From contig JAOZUU010000053.1 in the NCBI GenBank assembly GCA_029938515.1, forward strand, positions 1-10,406: a stretch of 10,406 nt of DNA. Direction: 5' to 3'. Position numbers and translations under genes: made by a program. Positions 1 through 7,319 of the stretch are shown one piece after another. Source of the DNA: Desulfobacterales bacterium. Its GTDB lineage: Bacteria; Desulfobacterota; Desulfobacteria; Desulfobacterales; QNYZ01. Numbering within the stretch: the stretch's first letter is position 1; the number at the start of each line of letters is the position of its first letter. Below the pieces are notes generated by a model. The model made no database searches. It saw only the letters and a program-made list of their open reading frames with translations, and was not told where the DNA came from.

Positions 1-583
1 TTAAATCCTCGGAAAGGCTTTTGGTTAGAAAAACATCCCCCGGGACGGTTTGAATGTTTTTCCGAATGGCATCCGCTTCGATGCGTTGATTACCGTCAAT
101 TTCCACCCGGACAACTTTCTCCCGCTTGAAAATGTTAAACGCCAAGTCTCTCGAAAGTTCCGTCACCGTCACCGGAACCGTTTCAATACCCTTATTGGCA
201 ACATAGTACGATCTGGCCGGTTCGTCCGCAGCGGTCTCGATCAATTTCGCGTCGATACTGTATTGTTCATCGATCCAGGTCAGACTTCCCCACACCACAA
301 AGTCGCCCCCCGCCTCGCGTCCGACCTGGCGAATCCTGTCGGGAGTGAATTCCCTGCCGGCCTCCAACTTCACTGGCAACTTCCCGCTAGTTACGATCGT
401 GGCCCCTTCTGCCTTGAGATTTTTCTCAATTGCCTTCTTAATCTCATCTTTCAGGTAGGCCATTTCATCACCAGCATAGACCCGAAAGGGGAGCACTATC
501 ACTTTTTCACCCTGTTGCGACTGGGCCGCCACACCGGTTGCCAACATCACAAGATACACTGTTAAGATCAAGTATTTCCGCAT
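1..583 (-). CDS. bamA: Outer membrane assembly factor BamA, N-terminal part (3' end beyond left edge)
   Basis: BamA is the beta-barrel core of the BAM complex, which folds and inserts outer-membrane proteins; periplasmic POTRA domains receive the substrates. Only the first 194 codons are in the window, open without a stop down to the left edge. Residues 1-20 are a typical signal peptide (charged start, hydrophobic core, ending GVAA before QSQQ). Residues about 26-150 resemble a TolB/FlgO-like alpha/beta domain (VIVLPF at 28-33, GGDFVVWGSLTW at 92-103), which is extra to the E. coli protein. The first POTRA repeat starts near 157 (VVRVEIDGNQRIEADAIR at 157-174). The barrel lies outside the window. 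The ATG at 583 sits 7 bp after the lolD stop, so the gene is very probably cotranscribed with lolD; no strong ribosome-binding site is visible. Another Omp85/POTRA protein such as TamA is a less likely alternative given the lol neighbours. Confidence 0.85.
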   Translation of the reverse strand, partial: MRKYLILTVYLVMLATGVAAQSQQGEKVIVLPFRVYAGDEMAYLKDEIKKAIEKNLKAEGATIVTSGKLPVKLEAGREFTPDRIRQVGREAGGDFVVWGSLTWIDEQYSIDAKLIETAADEPARSYYVANKGIETVPVTVTELSRDLAFNIFKREKVVRVEIDGNQRIEADAIRKNIQTVPGDVFLTKSLSEDL

Positions 584-590
584 AACCCGC

Positions 591-1298
591 TTAATCCGTA
601 TCCACCAGTCGCCCCTCGCTGATTGTCACCCGACGGGACATGTATGAGGCCAGCGCCATATTGTGGGTTATCACCACCAGCGTCATGCCGTATTCCTGAT
701 TTAGCGCCATCAACAGTTCGTGAACCTGTTCGGCATTTTTCCTGTCCAGATTTCCCGTGGGTTCATCAGCCAGCAGCACCAAGGGGTTTAGCACCAGAGC
801 CCGCGCCAGGGCCACCCGTTGCTGCTCCCCGCCCGAAAGCTTGGTAACCGCATGATGGAGACGGTCTTTCAGACCGACCCGCACGAGGATTTCCTCGGCC
901 ATCCGATAGGCCTTTAATCGAATGATGCCCTGGATATACGCCGGCATCATGGCGTTTTCGATGGCACTGAATTCGGGCAGCAGGTGATGGAACTGAAATA
1001 CAAAGCCGATGGATTCATTCCGAAAAGCCGCCAGGCGGATATGATCCAGCGCAAAAACGTCCTGTCCGTTAAACAGTATCTTGCCTCTATCGGGACGATC
1101 GAGAGTCCCGAGAATATGCAGCAAGGTCGACTTGCCGATACCCGACGGCCCGACCACAGCCGCAGTTTCGCCTGCTGCCATTTCAAAATCGACATTTTTC
1201 AGAATCTTGATCTCGGCTCCGCTGTTTCGAAAACTTTTATCCAGTCCTTCCACCTGGATCAGCGGGGTTTCGCGCTCATGGATATGCGGACTATCCAT
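591..1298 (-). CDS. lolD: Lipoprotein-releasing system ATP-binding protein LolD
   Basis: LolD is the cytoplasmic ATPase of the LolCDE complex, which extracts outer-membrane lipoproteins from the inner membrane and hands them to the carrier LolA. All ABC motifs are intact in the 235-residue product: Walker [10 protein letters not shown] (50-58), Q-loop glutamine at 102, signature LSGGEQQR (154-161), Walker B VLLADEP (174-180) with the catalytic Glu179, and the switch His212. The stretch [15 protein letters not shown] (101-115) is characteristic of LolD, separating it from MacB and FtsE relatives. Length matches the family (E. coli about 233). The start chosen is the ATG at 1298, which overlaps the lolC/E stop by 8 bp and suggests translational coupling. 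An in-frame ATG at 1310 would add four residues and lengthen the overlap to 20 bp; neither has a clear Shine-Dalgarno. Its partner permease is encoded immediately upstream. Confidence 0.93.
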   Translation of the reverse strand: MDSPHIHERETPLIQVEGLDKSFRNSGAEIKILKNVDFEMAAGETAAVVGPSGIGKSTLLHILGTLDRPDRGKILFNGQDVFALDHIRLAAFRNESIGFVFQFHHLLPEFSAIENAMMPAYIQGIIRLKAYRMAEEILVRVGLKDRLHHAVTKLSGGEQQRVALARALVLNPLVLLADEPTGNLDRKNAEQVHELLMALNQEYGMTLVVITHNMALASYMSRRVTISEGRLVDTD

Positions 1299-2526
1299 AG
1301 CGGATCGCATCCACAGGATCGAGCTTGGCAGCCTGACCGGCCGGATACAGGGTCGCCAAGAAACAAATGAAGATCGTAGCCGCGGCGATCATCACGACAT
1401 CCAGCATTTCGAGTCGAACCGGGAGGGTCGTAATGTAATAAACATCTCCAGGCAACTCGATGAATTTGTATTTTTCAAGGATCCAGCAAAGAATAAAACC
1501 AAAAATTACGCCGAGTGCCGTCCCGAGGACGCCTATCACCAAACCTTTAAACACGAATATCTTTCGCACGCTTTGGTTCGTAGCCCCCATGGCTTTTAAA
1601 ATAGCCACATCCCGCGTTTTCTCCATTACCATCATGATTAAGCTGCTGGCAATGTTAAAGGCGGCCACCAGCACAATCAGGGCCAGAATGATAAACATGA
1701 CCGTCTTTTCCAGCTTCAGGGCCGAAAACAGATTTTTATTCATCTGCATCCAGGTCCGGGTCCAATAGGGAAAACCGAGTTCGTCATCAATCTTTGCGGC
1801 AATTTTTTTGGCCTGGTAAATATCGTTCAGGCGCACTTCGATTCCGCTGGCGGCATCGGACATTCGCAGCATTTTCTGGGCTTCGGCAAGATGGATAAAG
1901 GCCAGGGATCCATCAAATTCGTACATACCGGATTCAAAAAAACCGACCACCCTGAACCGGCGCATGGTGGGCATATGGCCGGCGGGAGACAGCATTCCCC
2001 GTGGCGAAATGATAAATATAACGTCGTCGACGATAACACCCAACTGGCGGCCGAGTTCCTTGCCCAGAATAATACCCGGCGGGATAAAAGCGGACCCGGT
2101 ATCCTGATGTGCCTTTTGAAGTTCGCTTAATATCTCCGGGGTGAGCACACTGACGACGCCTCCGACGGTTTCGGTGTCAATCCCCCGAACCACGGCACCG
2201 GAAACACCGGCCGCGGAGCGCAACATGACCTGATCATGAACGATAGGAGTTGCCGCGGCCACACCGGGCAGGGATGTCACCCGGCGGTTAATCTCCCGGT
2301 AATCGCTAATCGGTTCTCCATGCCGTCGAACCACCAGGTGGGATTCAATTCCCAGGATGCGGGTCTTTAAATCGGATTCAAAACCGGCCATAACGGCAAT
2401 GACGACGATCAATGCCATCACGCCCACTGTGACACCGGCGATGGAAAGGATCGTGATCAGCGAGATGAAGGATTGGGTTTGCCTGGCCCTTAGATACCGG
2501 GCACCGATAAAATATTCAAAAGCCAT
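1291..2526 (-). CDS. lolC: Lipoprotein-releasing ABC transporter permease, LolC/LolE family
   Basis: This is the membrane subunit of the lipoprotein-releasing transporter, working with LolD. The 411-residue product has the family layout: one N-terminal membrane segment (about 21-48), a large periplasmic MacB-like domain (about 50-270), then three C-terminal membrane segments (about 276-301, 326-350 and 377-394). The cytoplasmic loop after the second segment carries RDVAILKAMGA (305-315), the coupling motif of LolC/LolE and FtsX-type permeases, and the C-terminus ends in the usual [11 protein letters not shown]. coli has two paralogues, LolC and LolE. Only one gene is seen here, so the protein may act as a homodimer, as in other bacteria with a single LolC/E; a distant second copy cannot be excluded. 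The ATG at 2526 is preferred, 6 bp after the lysS stop; a TTG at 2532 is in frame but less likely. The symbol lolC is a family-level choice. Confidence 0.92.
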   Translation of the reverse strand: MAFEYFIGARYLRARQTQSFISLITILSIAGVTVGVMALIVVIAVMAGFESDLKTRILGIESHLVVRRHGEPISDYREINRRVTSLPGVAAATPIVHDQVMLRSAAGVSGAVVRGIDTETVGGVVSVLTPEILSELQKAHQDTGSAFIPPGIILGKELGRQLGVIVDDVIFIISPRGMLSPAGHMPTMRRFRVVGFFESGMYEFDGSLAFIHLAEAQKMLRMSDAASGIEVRLNDIYQAKKIAAKIDDELGFPYWTRTWMQMNKNLFSALKLEKTVMFIILALIVLVAAFNIASSLIMMVMEKTRDVAILKAMGATNQSVRKIFVFKGLVIGVLGTALGVIFGFILCWILEKYKFIELPGDVYYITTLPVRLEMLDVVMIAAATIFICFLATLYPAGQAAKLDPVDAIRYG

Positions 2527-2532
2527 GAGCAA

Positions 2533-4017
2533 TTAGCCGGCATCCGGCCGCATATGCGGAAAAAGAATGACCTCGCGAATCGAAGCCGAATCGGTAAACA
2601 GCATCGCCACCCGGTCGATGCCGACCCCTTCCCCGGCCGTTGGCGGCATTCCGTATTCCAGAGCTTCGATATATTCATGGTCCATCTGGTGCGCTTCTTC
2701 ATCACCGGCTTGACGATCGGCCACTTGCTGAAGAAAACGACCTTTCTGGTCTTCAGGATCATTCAGCTCCGAGAATCCGTTGGCGATTTCGTGACCGGCG
2801 ATGAAAAGCTCGAATCGATCCGTCAATTCCGGGGCATCATCGCATCGCCTGGAAAGCGGAGATACTTCCACCGGATAGCCAGTGATAAAGGTGGGCTGAA
2901 TCAGTTTCGGCTCCACCAGAACATCGAACAGCTTGGTAATGATCTTTCCCATGCGGCCGGTCTTGGTAATCCGGACATCATTTTCGGCAGCCAGGTCAAG
3001 CAAGGCTTTTTTATCATTTAAAAGTGACGCATCCACCCCACCGATGGATTCAAGTGCGGAAGCAAGGGTCAATCGCCGCCATGGCGGTTTAAAATCAATG
3101 GTCTGGTCCTGGTAGGAAATCTGCAGGGATCCGACGATTTCCTCGGCCACGGCCACAAACATCTCTTCCGTCAAACGCATAAAATCTTTATAGGTAGCGT
3201 AAGCCTGGTAGAATTCCAGCATGGTGAATTCAGGATTGTGACGCGTGGAGATCCCCTCGTTACGAAAATTACGATTGATCTCAAATACCCGTTCAAATCC
3301 GCCCACGACCAGCCGTTTCAAATATAGCTCCGGTGCGATCCGCAAAAACAGGTCCATCCCCAGGGCCTGATGATGGGTGACAAACGGACTGGCTTCGGCC
3401 CCGCCTGGAATCGGCTGCATCATGGGCGTTTCTACCTCAAGATATTCACGATCAAGCAGAAATCGCCGGATCGTCTGCACAATCCGGTCTCGTTTGATAA
3501 AGATATCCCGGGCCGGTGGATTCATGATCAAATCAAGATAGCGTCGACGATAGCGCTTTTCCGGATCCCGGATTCCGTGGAATTTTTCCGGCAACGGACG
3601 GATCGCCTTGCAGACCAGTTGAAGCTGTTCGACCAGCAGGGTCCATTCTCCCGTCCGGGTCTGAAAGACCTTGCCCTCAAGACCGGCAAAATCACCCACG
3701 TCAAGTTGCCCAAACAGCAAGAATGCCTCTTCCCCGACCTGATCCTTGCGAATATAGGCCTGAAGCTGACCGGTACGATCCCTGAATCGAATAAAAGCCG
3801 ATTTGCCAAATCGATTGATGGCCATGATTCGGCCAGCCAGAGCAAAGCGCATATCGTTTTCGACCAGTTTTTCAGCATCGGCGGCAATAAGCGCGTTGAT
3901 TTCTCGAATCGTATGGGTAACGGAAATTTGATTAGGATACGGATTAATCTGCTGAGCCTTCAGCGAAGCCACTTTTTCCCTGCGTACATGTATCTCGTTG
4001 CTTGGTTTTTCCATCAT
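2533..4017 (-). CDS. lysS: Lysine--tRNA ligase, class II
   Basis: Class II lysyl-tRNA synthetase charges tRNA-Lys with lysine in an ATP-dependent cytoplasmic reaction. The 494-residue product is close to the usual length of about 500. An N-terminal OB-fold anticodon-binding domain covers roughly 55-145 (MAINRFGKSAFIRFRD at 65-80). The catalytic core follows, with ETPMMQPIPGGAEASPF (196-212) after motif 1, motif 2 FRNEGISTRHNPEFTMLE (251-268) containing the ATP-contacting arginine of the FRNEG signature, and motif 3 GEGVGIDRVAMLF (462-474) with the class-defining arginine. No truncation or frameshift is visible. It is the first gene of the minus-strand unit and is followed 6 bp later by lolC/E; lysS next to lolCD is a familiar arrangement in deltaproteobacteria. 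The start is the first of two adjacent ATGs (MMEK); only a weak AAAGG-type ribosome-binding site lies upstream, and it is further away than usual. Confidence 0.96.
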   Translation of the reverse strand: MMEKPSNEIHVRREKVASLKAQQINPYPNQISVTHTIREINALIAADAEKLVENDMRFALAGRIMAINRFGKSAFIRFRDRTGQLQAYIRKDQVGEEAFLLFGQLDVGDFAGLEGKVFQTRTGEWTLLVEQLQLVCKAIRPLPEKFHGIRDPEKRYRRRYLDLIMNPPARDIFIKRDRIVQTIRRFLLDREYLEVETPMMQPIPGGAEASPFVTHHQALGMDLFLRIAPELYLKRLVVGGFERVFEINRNFRNEGISTRHNPEFTMLEFYQAYATYKDFMRLTEEMFVAVAEEIVGSLQISYQDQTIDFKPPWRRLTLASALESIGGVDASLLNDKKALLDLAAENDVRITKTGRMGKIITKLFDVLVEPKLIQPTFITGYPVEVSPLSRRCDDAPELTDRFELFIAGHEIANGFSELNDPEDQKGRFLQQVADRQAGDEEAHQMDHEYIEALEYGMPPTAGEGVGIDRVAMLFTDSASIREVILFPHMRPDAG

Positions 4018-4072
4018 CTTGGAATGTCTATTTCCTTTTACAAATCTATCGAATCACCCAAAAAGATGTTCG

Positions 4073-4100
4073 AGAATATATTAACATATTGTAATTACAA
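4073..4100 (-). promoter_or_regulatory. Candidate sigma70-type promoter for lysS-lolC-lolD-bamA
   Basis: Read on the minus strand, TTGTAA (4100-4095) and TATTCT (4078-4073) are separated by 16 bp, each matching four of six consensus bases. They lie 56-83 bp upstream of the lysS start. An overlapping TATATT gives a better -10 hexamer but a shorter spacing. In such AT-rich DNA a match of this quality can occur by chance. Confidence 0.35.
4089..4100. repeat. Perfect 12 bp palindrome TTGTAATTACAA
   Basis: TTGTAATTACAA is identical to its own reverse complement. It includes the candidate -35 hexamer of the lysS promoter, which is where an operator for a dimeric repressor could sit. The symmetry does not extend beyond 12 bp, I found no second copy in the intergenic region, and no regulator gene is in the window, so a regulatory role is only a possibility. 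Confidence 0.3.
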
Positions 4101-4220
4101 ATTAATGACCATAGCCCTGTTTTCTTTTAATTTGGTTAAGCTTTTCAAAATATCTTTTTCATTCATTGGTGTCAAGCAGCAAGATCGATCTAATTTACCT
4201 TCCCTCCGATGTTTTTACGC

Positions 4221-4247
4221 TTGACTTAATTATAATGGCAATATAGC
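4221..4247 (+). promoter_or_regulatory. Candidate promoter for the glutaryl-CoA dehydrogenase operon
   Basis: TTGACT (4221-4226, five of six consensus bases) is followed after 15 bp by TATAGC (4242-4247). A perfect TATAAT also lies at 4231-4236 but has no suitable -35 at normal distance. Either would start transcription roughly 70-90 bp upstream of the gene. The assignment rests on motif resemblance only. Confidence 0.3.
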
Positions 4248-4317
4248 TGTATTGTCGCTTATGCTGTTGGATTGCATGGACAACCTGAATTTGTTATTAC
4301 GGTTTTCAAAATGAATG

Positions 4318-4324
4318 AAAGGAG
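4318..4324 (+). promoter_or_regulatory. Ribosome-binding site that fixes the glutaryl-CoA dehydrogenase start
   Basis: AAAGGAG ends 5 bp before the ATG at 4330, an ideal distance. An upstream in-frame ATG at 4315 would place this sequence inside the coding region, so 4330 is the better start. Confidence 0.8.
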
Positions 4325-4329
4325 TGTCA

Positions 4330-5493
4330 ATGGATTTTTCATTGCCCAAAGAATTGGTAATGCTTAGAAAAGAAGTGCGTCGGTTTGCCGATAAGAAGAT
4401 CGCGCCCAATGTCGACCAATGGGATGAGGACCATTATTTCCCTTATGATGAAGTCATCCGACCCATGGGCGACCTGGGTTTTTTCGGCATGGTCATTCCG
4501 GAAAAATACGATGGCGATGAGATGGGATGGCTGGCCGCCATGATCGTTACCGAAGAAATCGCCCGGGCCTCCAGTTCCCTGCGGGTAATGATTAACATGC
4601 AAACCCTTGGATGTGCGTATACCATATATAAATACGGTGATGAGGCCTTATGCCGGAAGTACATTCCCAAACTGGTCACCGCCGAATATATTGGCGGGTT
4701 CGGTATTACCGAACCGGATGCCGGCTCCGATGTCATGGCCATGGATTCAGTGGCCGAAGACAAGGGTGATCACTGGTTGCTCAACGGCTCCAAAACCTGG
4801 ATTTCCAACGCACCCAGTGCCGATGTGATCATTTACTACGCCTATACGGATAAAGAGAAAGGCTCCAAGGGATTGTCGGCTTTTATCCTGGAGGTTAAAA
4901 ATTTCAATGGTGTCAAAACATCGATCTTGCAGAAAATGGGCTCCCACTCCTCCCAGACCGGAGAGGTGTTCTTAAGCAACACACGGGTGCCCAAGGAAAA
5001 TATCCTGGGCCGGCCGGGTGATGGAACCAAAATCGTGTTCGGTTCCCTGAATCAGACCCGCCTGTCGGCCGCGGCCGGGGCCGTCGGGGTTGCCCAGGCC
5101 TGTCTGGACGAAACCTTGAAATATTGCAACCAGCGCAAACAATTCGGCAAACCCATCGGCCAGTTTCAAATGAACCAGGATCTCATCGCCCAGATGGCCA
5201 CTGAAATTGAAGCCTCGCGTCTCCTAGTCTACAAAGCCGCCTGGGCCAAGGATCAGGGTCGGTTAAACAACGGCCTGGATGTGGCCATGGCCAAATACTT
5301 TGCCGGGGAAACCGTCACCAAATGCGCCAATTACGCCATGCGCATTTTTGGCGCCTATGGTTACTCAACCGAGTATCCCATCGCCCGGATGTATCGGGAT
5401 GCGCCCACTTATTCCATGGTCGAGGGATCGACCAATATTTGCAAGTGGATCATCGCCCTGGACCAATTGGGTTACCGTAAGGCCAATCGCTAA
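4330..5493 (+). CDS. gcdH: Acyl-CoA dehydrogenase, probably non-decarboxylating glutaryl-CoA dehydrogenase
   Basis: This FAD enzyme of the acyl-CoA dehydrogenase family (387 residues) probably oxidises glutaryl-CoA to glutaconyl-CoA without releasing CO2, passing electrons to ETF. Family marks are the FAD/substrate segment GGFGITEPDAGSDVMAM (122-138), WISN (157-160), RKQFGKPIGQFQ (269-280), FGAYGYSTEYP (340-350) and the catalytic base Glu365 in MVEGSTN (363-369). Arg85 in SSSLRV lies where glutaryl-CoA dehydrogenases hold the substrate gamma-carboxylate. The residue before the catalytic Glu is Val364. Published work on the Desulfococcus multivorans enzyme identified a Tyr-to-Val exchange, conserved between the two enzyme types, as the key change that prevents decarboxylation; from memory, the D. 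multivorans protein also starts with MDF and shares the VEGS motif. Neighbouring ETF genes and a glutaconyl-CoA decarboxylase gene fit this role. Specificity for another acyl-CoA remains possible. The symbol is used for the product class; classical GcdH enzymes decarboxylate. Confidence 0.85.
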   Translation: MDFSLPKELVMLRKEVRRFADKKIAPNVDQWDEDHYFPYDEVIRPMGDLGFFGMVIPEKYDGDEMGWLAAMIVTEEIARASSSLRVMINMQTLGCAYTIYKYGDEALCRKYIPKLVTAEYIGGFGITEPDAGSDVMAMDSVAEDKGDHWLLNGSKTWISNAPSADVIIYYAYTDKEKGSKGLSAFILEVKNFNGVKTSILQKMGSHSSQTGEVFLSNTRVPKENILGRPGDGTKIVFGSLNQTRLSAAAGAVGVAQACLDETLKYCNQRKQFGKPIGQFQMNQDLIAQMATEIEASRLLVYKAAWAKDQGRLNNGLDVAMAKYFAGETVTKCANYAMRIFGAYGYSTEYPIARMYRDAPTYSMVEGSTNICKWIIALDQLGYRKANR

Positions 5494-5519
5494 ATCGAAT
5501 AAAAAGAAAGGATCATACC

Positions 5520-6308
5520 ATGGATGTGGTTGTACTGGTCAAACAGGTACCGGATACCGAATCACTGATTCAAATTGAAGGAGATGGGGTTTCCATTAAA
5601 ACCGATGACATCAAATGGGTCATGAACCCGTATGACGAGCTGGCCGTGGAAGCGGCCCTGCAGATCAAGGAGGCCAAAGGCGGCACGGTAACCATTCTTT
5701 CCCTGGGACCGGAAAAAACCGTCGAAACCATACGGACCGCTCTGGCCATGGGGGCCGACAAGGGAGTCCACATATTCGATCCGGCGGCCGATGGCAGTGA
5801 CGCCCTTTCCAAGGGCAAACTTCTGGCAGCCGCCTTAAAAACACTCCCCTTTGATCTGGTAATTGCCGGGATGCGGGCGGTGGATGAAGACAATTATCAG
5901 GTAGGTTCGGCCGTGGCCGAATTATTGGATATTCCCCAGATATCTCAAGTAACCAAGGTAGCAGTGGAAGATCAAACAATCAAATGCCATCGCGTAATTG
6001 AAGGGGGAACCGTCGTAGTCGAGGCGACCCTGCCGGCGCTCTTTACCACCCAGCGGGGGTTAAACGAACCCCGCTACGCATCCCTGCCCGGCATTATGAA
6101 GGCCAAGAAAAAACCAATCGACACACTCAGCCTTGCCGATTTGGGGATTGACCCTGAAACCGTCGGTCCGGCGGGCCGGAAAGTCAAAGTGGCCGTATTA
6201 AATTTCCCGCCTGACAGGAAAACAGTCAAAATGGTCGACGGGGGAAACCCCGGGGAGATGGCGGCGAAACTGGTCAAGATTTTGCACGAAGATGTGAAAG
6301 CGATTTAA
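5520..6308 (+). CDS. etfB: Electron transfer flavoprotein, beta subunit
   Basis: EtfB pairs with EtfA to form the soluble ETF heterodimer, which takes electrons from acyl-CoA dehydrogenases. The 262-residue product has the normal length and starts with the usual VVVLVKQVPDTE. It carries MNPYDELAVEAAL (35-47) and the beta-subunit signature LNEPRYASLPGIMKAKKK, the recognition loop that docks on dehydrogenases. The segment AVDEDNYQVGSAVAELL resembles human-type, AMP-binding ETF more than the flavin-bifurcating type, and the ETF-QO gene downstream also argues for simple electron transfer to quinone. AAAGGA at 5507-5512 lies 7 bp before the start. The gene follows the dehydrogenase by 26 bp and precedes etfA by 40 bp, so all are probably cotranscribed and this ETF is likely the partner of that dehydrogenase. 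Confidence 0.95.
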   Translation: MDVVVLVKQVPDTESLIQIEGDGVSIKTDDIKWVMNPYDELAVEAALQIKEAKGGTVTILSLGPEKTVETIRTALAMGADKGVHIFDPAADGSDALSKGKLLAAALKTLPFDLVIAGMRAVDEDNYQVGSAVAELLDIPQISQVTKVAVEDQTIKCHRVIEGGTVVVEATLPALFTTQRGLNEPRYASLPGIMKAKKKPIDTLSLADLGIDPETVGPAGRKVKVAVLNFPPDRKTVKMVDGGNPGEMAAKLVKILHEDVKAI

Positions 6309-6336
6309 AAAAGGACTTCTACCTTCCAAAGATAAC

Positions 6337-6342
6337 AAGGAG
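6337..6342 (+). promoter_or_regulatory. Ribosome-binding site that fixes the etfA start
   Basis: AAGGAG directly abuts an ATG at 6343, too close for initiation there, but lies 6 bp before the next in-frame ATG at 6349, which is therefore taken as the start. Confidence 0.8.
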
Positions 6343-6348
6343 ATGAAG

Positions 6349-7314
6349 ATGGCACAGGGCGTGTTTGTTATTTGTGAACAACAGGATGGCGCATTTCGTA
6401 AAATATCCTACGAAGCGGTCAGTGAGGGAAGACGTCAGGCCGACAGCCTGAATACCGATTTAACCGCACTGGTCCTCGGTGGGGGTGTCACGGAAATGGC
6501 CGCTGATCTTGAAAAATTCGGTCCGGATAAAATACTGGTGGCTGATGATCCTGCGCTGACGGACTATAGCACCGAAGCCTATACGACCGTTTGTACCCAT
6601 GCGATTAAATCCCGGGATCCCATGGTAATCATAACCGGCGCATCGACCCAGGGAAAAGATCTCTCGGCCCGTCTGGCCGCCAGACTCGACGCCGGTCTTG
6701 CCATGGATTGTGTCGCCATACGCATTGAAAATGATCAATTGATCTACACCCGGCCGATGTTCGGCGGTAAAATTCTGGCCGAAATCAATATCATCGGGAC
6801 ACCTCATATCGTGGCTATCCGATCGAACGTCATGGCGATTACCGAATCTTCCATGACTTGTACAATCGATCAACTTGATATCCAGGTCGATGAACCCAAA
6901 ACGAAAGTGATCGATAAGAAGCTGGAATCCGGTGATAAAGTTGAATTGACCGAAGCCGATGTGATTGTATCCGGCGGACGAGGAACCGGTGGCGATTACG
7001 GTGCGATTGAAGAATTGGCAGCGCTTTTAAACGGCGCCGTGGGCGCCTCGCGATCGGCCGTGGATGAAGGCTGGCGCCCGCATTCCGATCAGGTGGGGCA
7101 AACGGGAAAAGTGGTATCCCCAAACCTGTATGTGGCTTGCGGTATCTCAGGTGCCATTCAGCATCTGGCCGGTATGTCGACTTCTAAAAATATCGTCGCC
7201 ATCAATAAAGATTCCGAGGCACCGATCTTTTCAAAAGCCGATTTCGGTGTTGCCGGTGACTTATTCGAAGTCATTCCGGAAATTATAAAAGAAGTAAAAA
7301 AAATTAAAGAATAA
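6349..7314 (+). CDS. etfA: Electron transfer flavoprotein, alpha subunit
   Basis: EtfA carries the redox-active FAD of the ETF heterodimer and delivers electrons to ETF:quinone oxidoreductase. The 321-residue product has an N-terminal alpha/beta domain (about 1-190) and a C-terminal FAD-binding domain. FAD contacts are recognisable in VSGGRGTGG (207-215), ASRSAVDEGW (233-242), GQTGK (250-254) and the family signature running from LYVACGISGAIQHLAG (260-275) through NKDSEAPIFSKADFG (286-300). Length and motifs are complete. It sits between etfB and the ETF-QO gene, whose start is 5 bp after its stop, so translation of the two is likely linked. Confidence 0.95.
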   Translation: MAQGVFVICEQQDGAFRKISYEAVSEGRRQADSLNTDLTALVLGGGVTEMAADLEKFGPDKILVADDPALTDYSTEAYTTVCTHAIKSRDPMVIITGASTQGKDLSARLAARLDAGLAMDCVAIRIENDQLIYTRPMFGGKILAEINIIGTPHIVAIRSNVMAITESSMTCTIDQLDIQVDEPKTKVIDKKLESGDKVELTEADVIVSGGRGTGGDYGAIEELAALLNGAVGASRSAVDEGWRPHSDQVGQTGKVVSPNLYVACGISGAIQHLAGMSTSKNIVAINKDSEAPIFSKADFGVAGDLFEVIPEIIKEVKKIKE

Positions 7315-7319
7315 AGCCG

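Larger units (their letters stand above)
4018..4329. other. Divergent AT-rich intergenic region between lysS and the glutaryl-CoA dehydrogenase gene
   Basis: This 312 bp stretch separates the lysS-lol-bamA unit (leftward) from the glutaryl-CoA oxidation unit (rightward). It is clearly richer in A and T than the genes on both sides and should hold the promoters of both operons. It contains a perfect 12 bp palindrome at 4089-4100, candidate -35/-10 pairs in both directions, and a perfect 10 bp palindrome AGATCGATCT at 4182-4191. I see no tRNA, no rho-independent terminator, no riboswitch-like structure and no credible small gene: a 39-codon frame starting at 4105 has no ribosome-binding site and is part of a frame antisense to lysS. 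Confidence 0.7.

Noticed and set aside
50..565. 171-codon open frame on the plus strand near the left edge
   Set aside because: It lies antisense to the bamA coding region, whose minus-strand translation has a signal peptide and a POTRA repeat; the plus-strand product shows no family features.
1081..1599. 172-codon open frame on the plus strand across the lolD/lolC junction
   Set aside because: Antisense to two well-supported genes and without a recognisable product.
4182..4191. Perfect 10 bp palindrome AGATCGATCT
   Set aside because: Short, seen once, and built of overlapping GATC/ATCGAT self-complementary units that arise easily by chance.
3370..4224. 284-codon open frame on the plus strand opposite lysS
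   Set aside because: It is antisense to a complete, motif-bearing lysS, its translation shows no recognisable domain, and it ends in the AT-rich intergenic region; best explained as a shadow frame.
4105..4224. 39-codon small open frame in the divergent intergenic region
   Set aside because: No ribosome-binding site and a low-complexity, Phe/Lys/Ser-rich translation expected from AT-rich non-coding DNA.
5520..7314. Possibility that this ETF is a flavin-bifurcating type
   Set aside because: The beta-subunit motifs resemble canonical AMP-binding ETF, and the adjacent ETF-QO gene provides a simple quinone route; no ferredoxin or hydrogenase genes are nearby.
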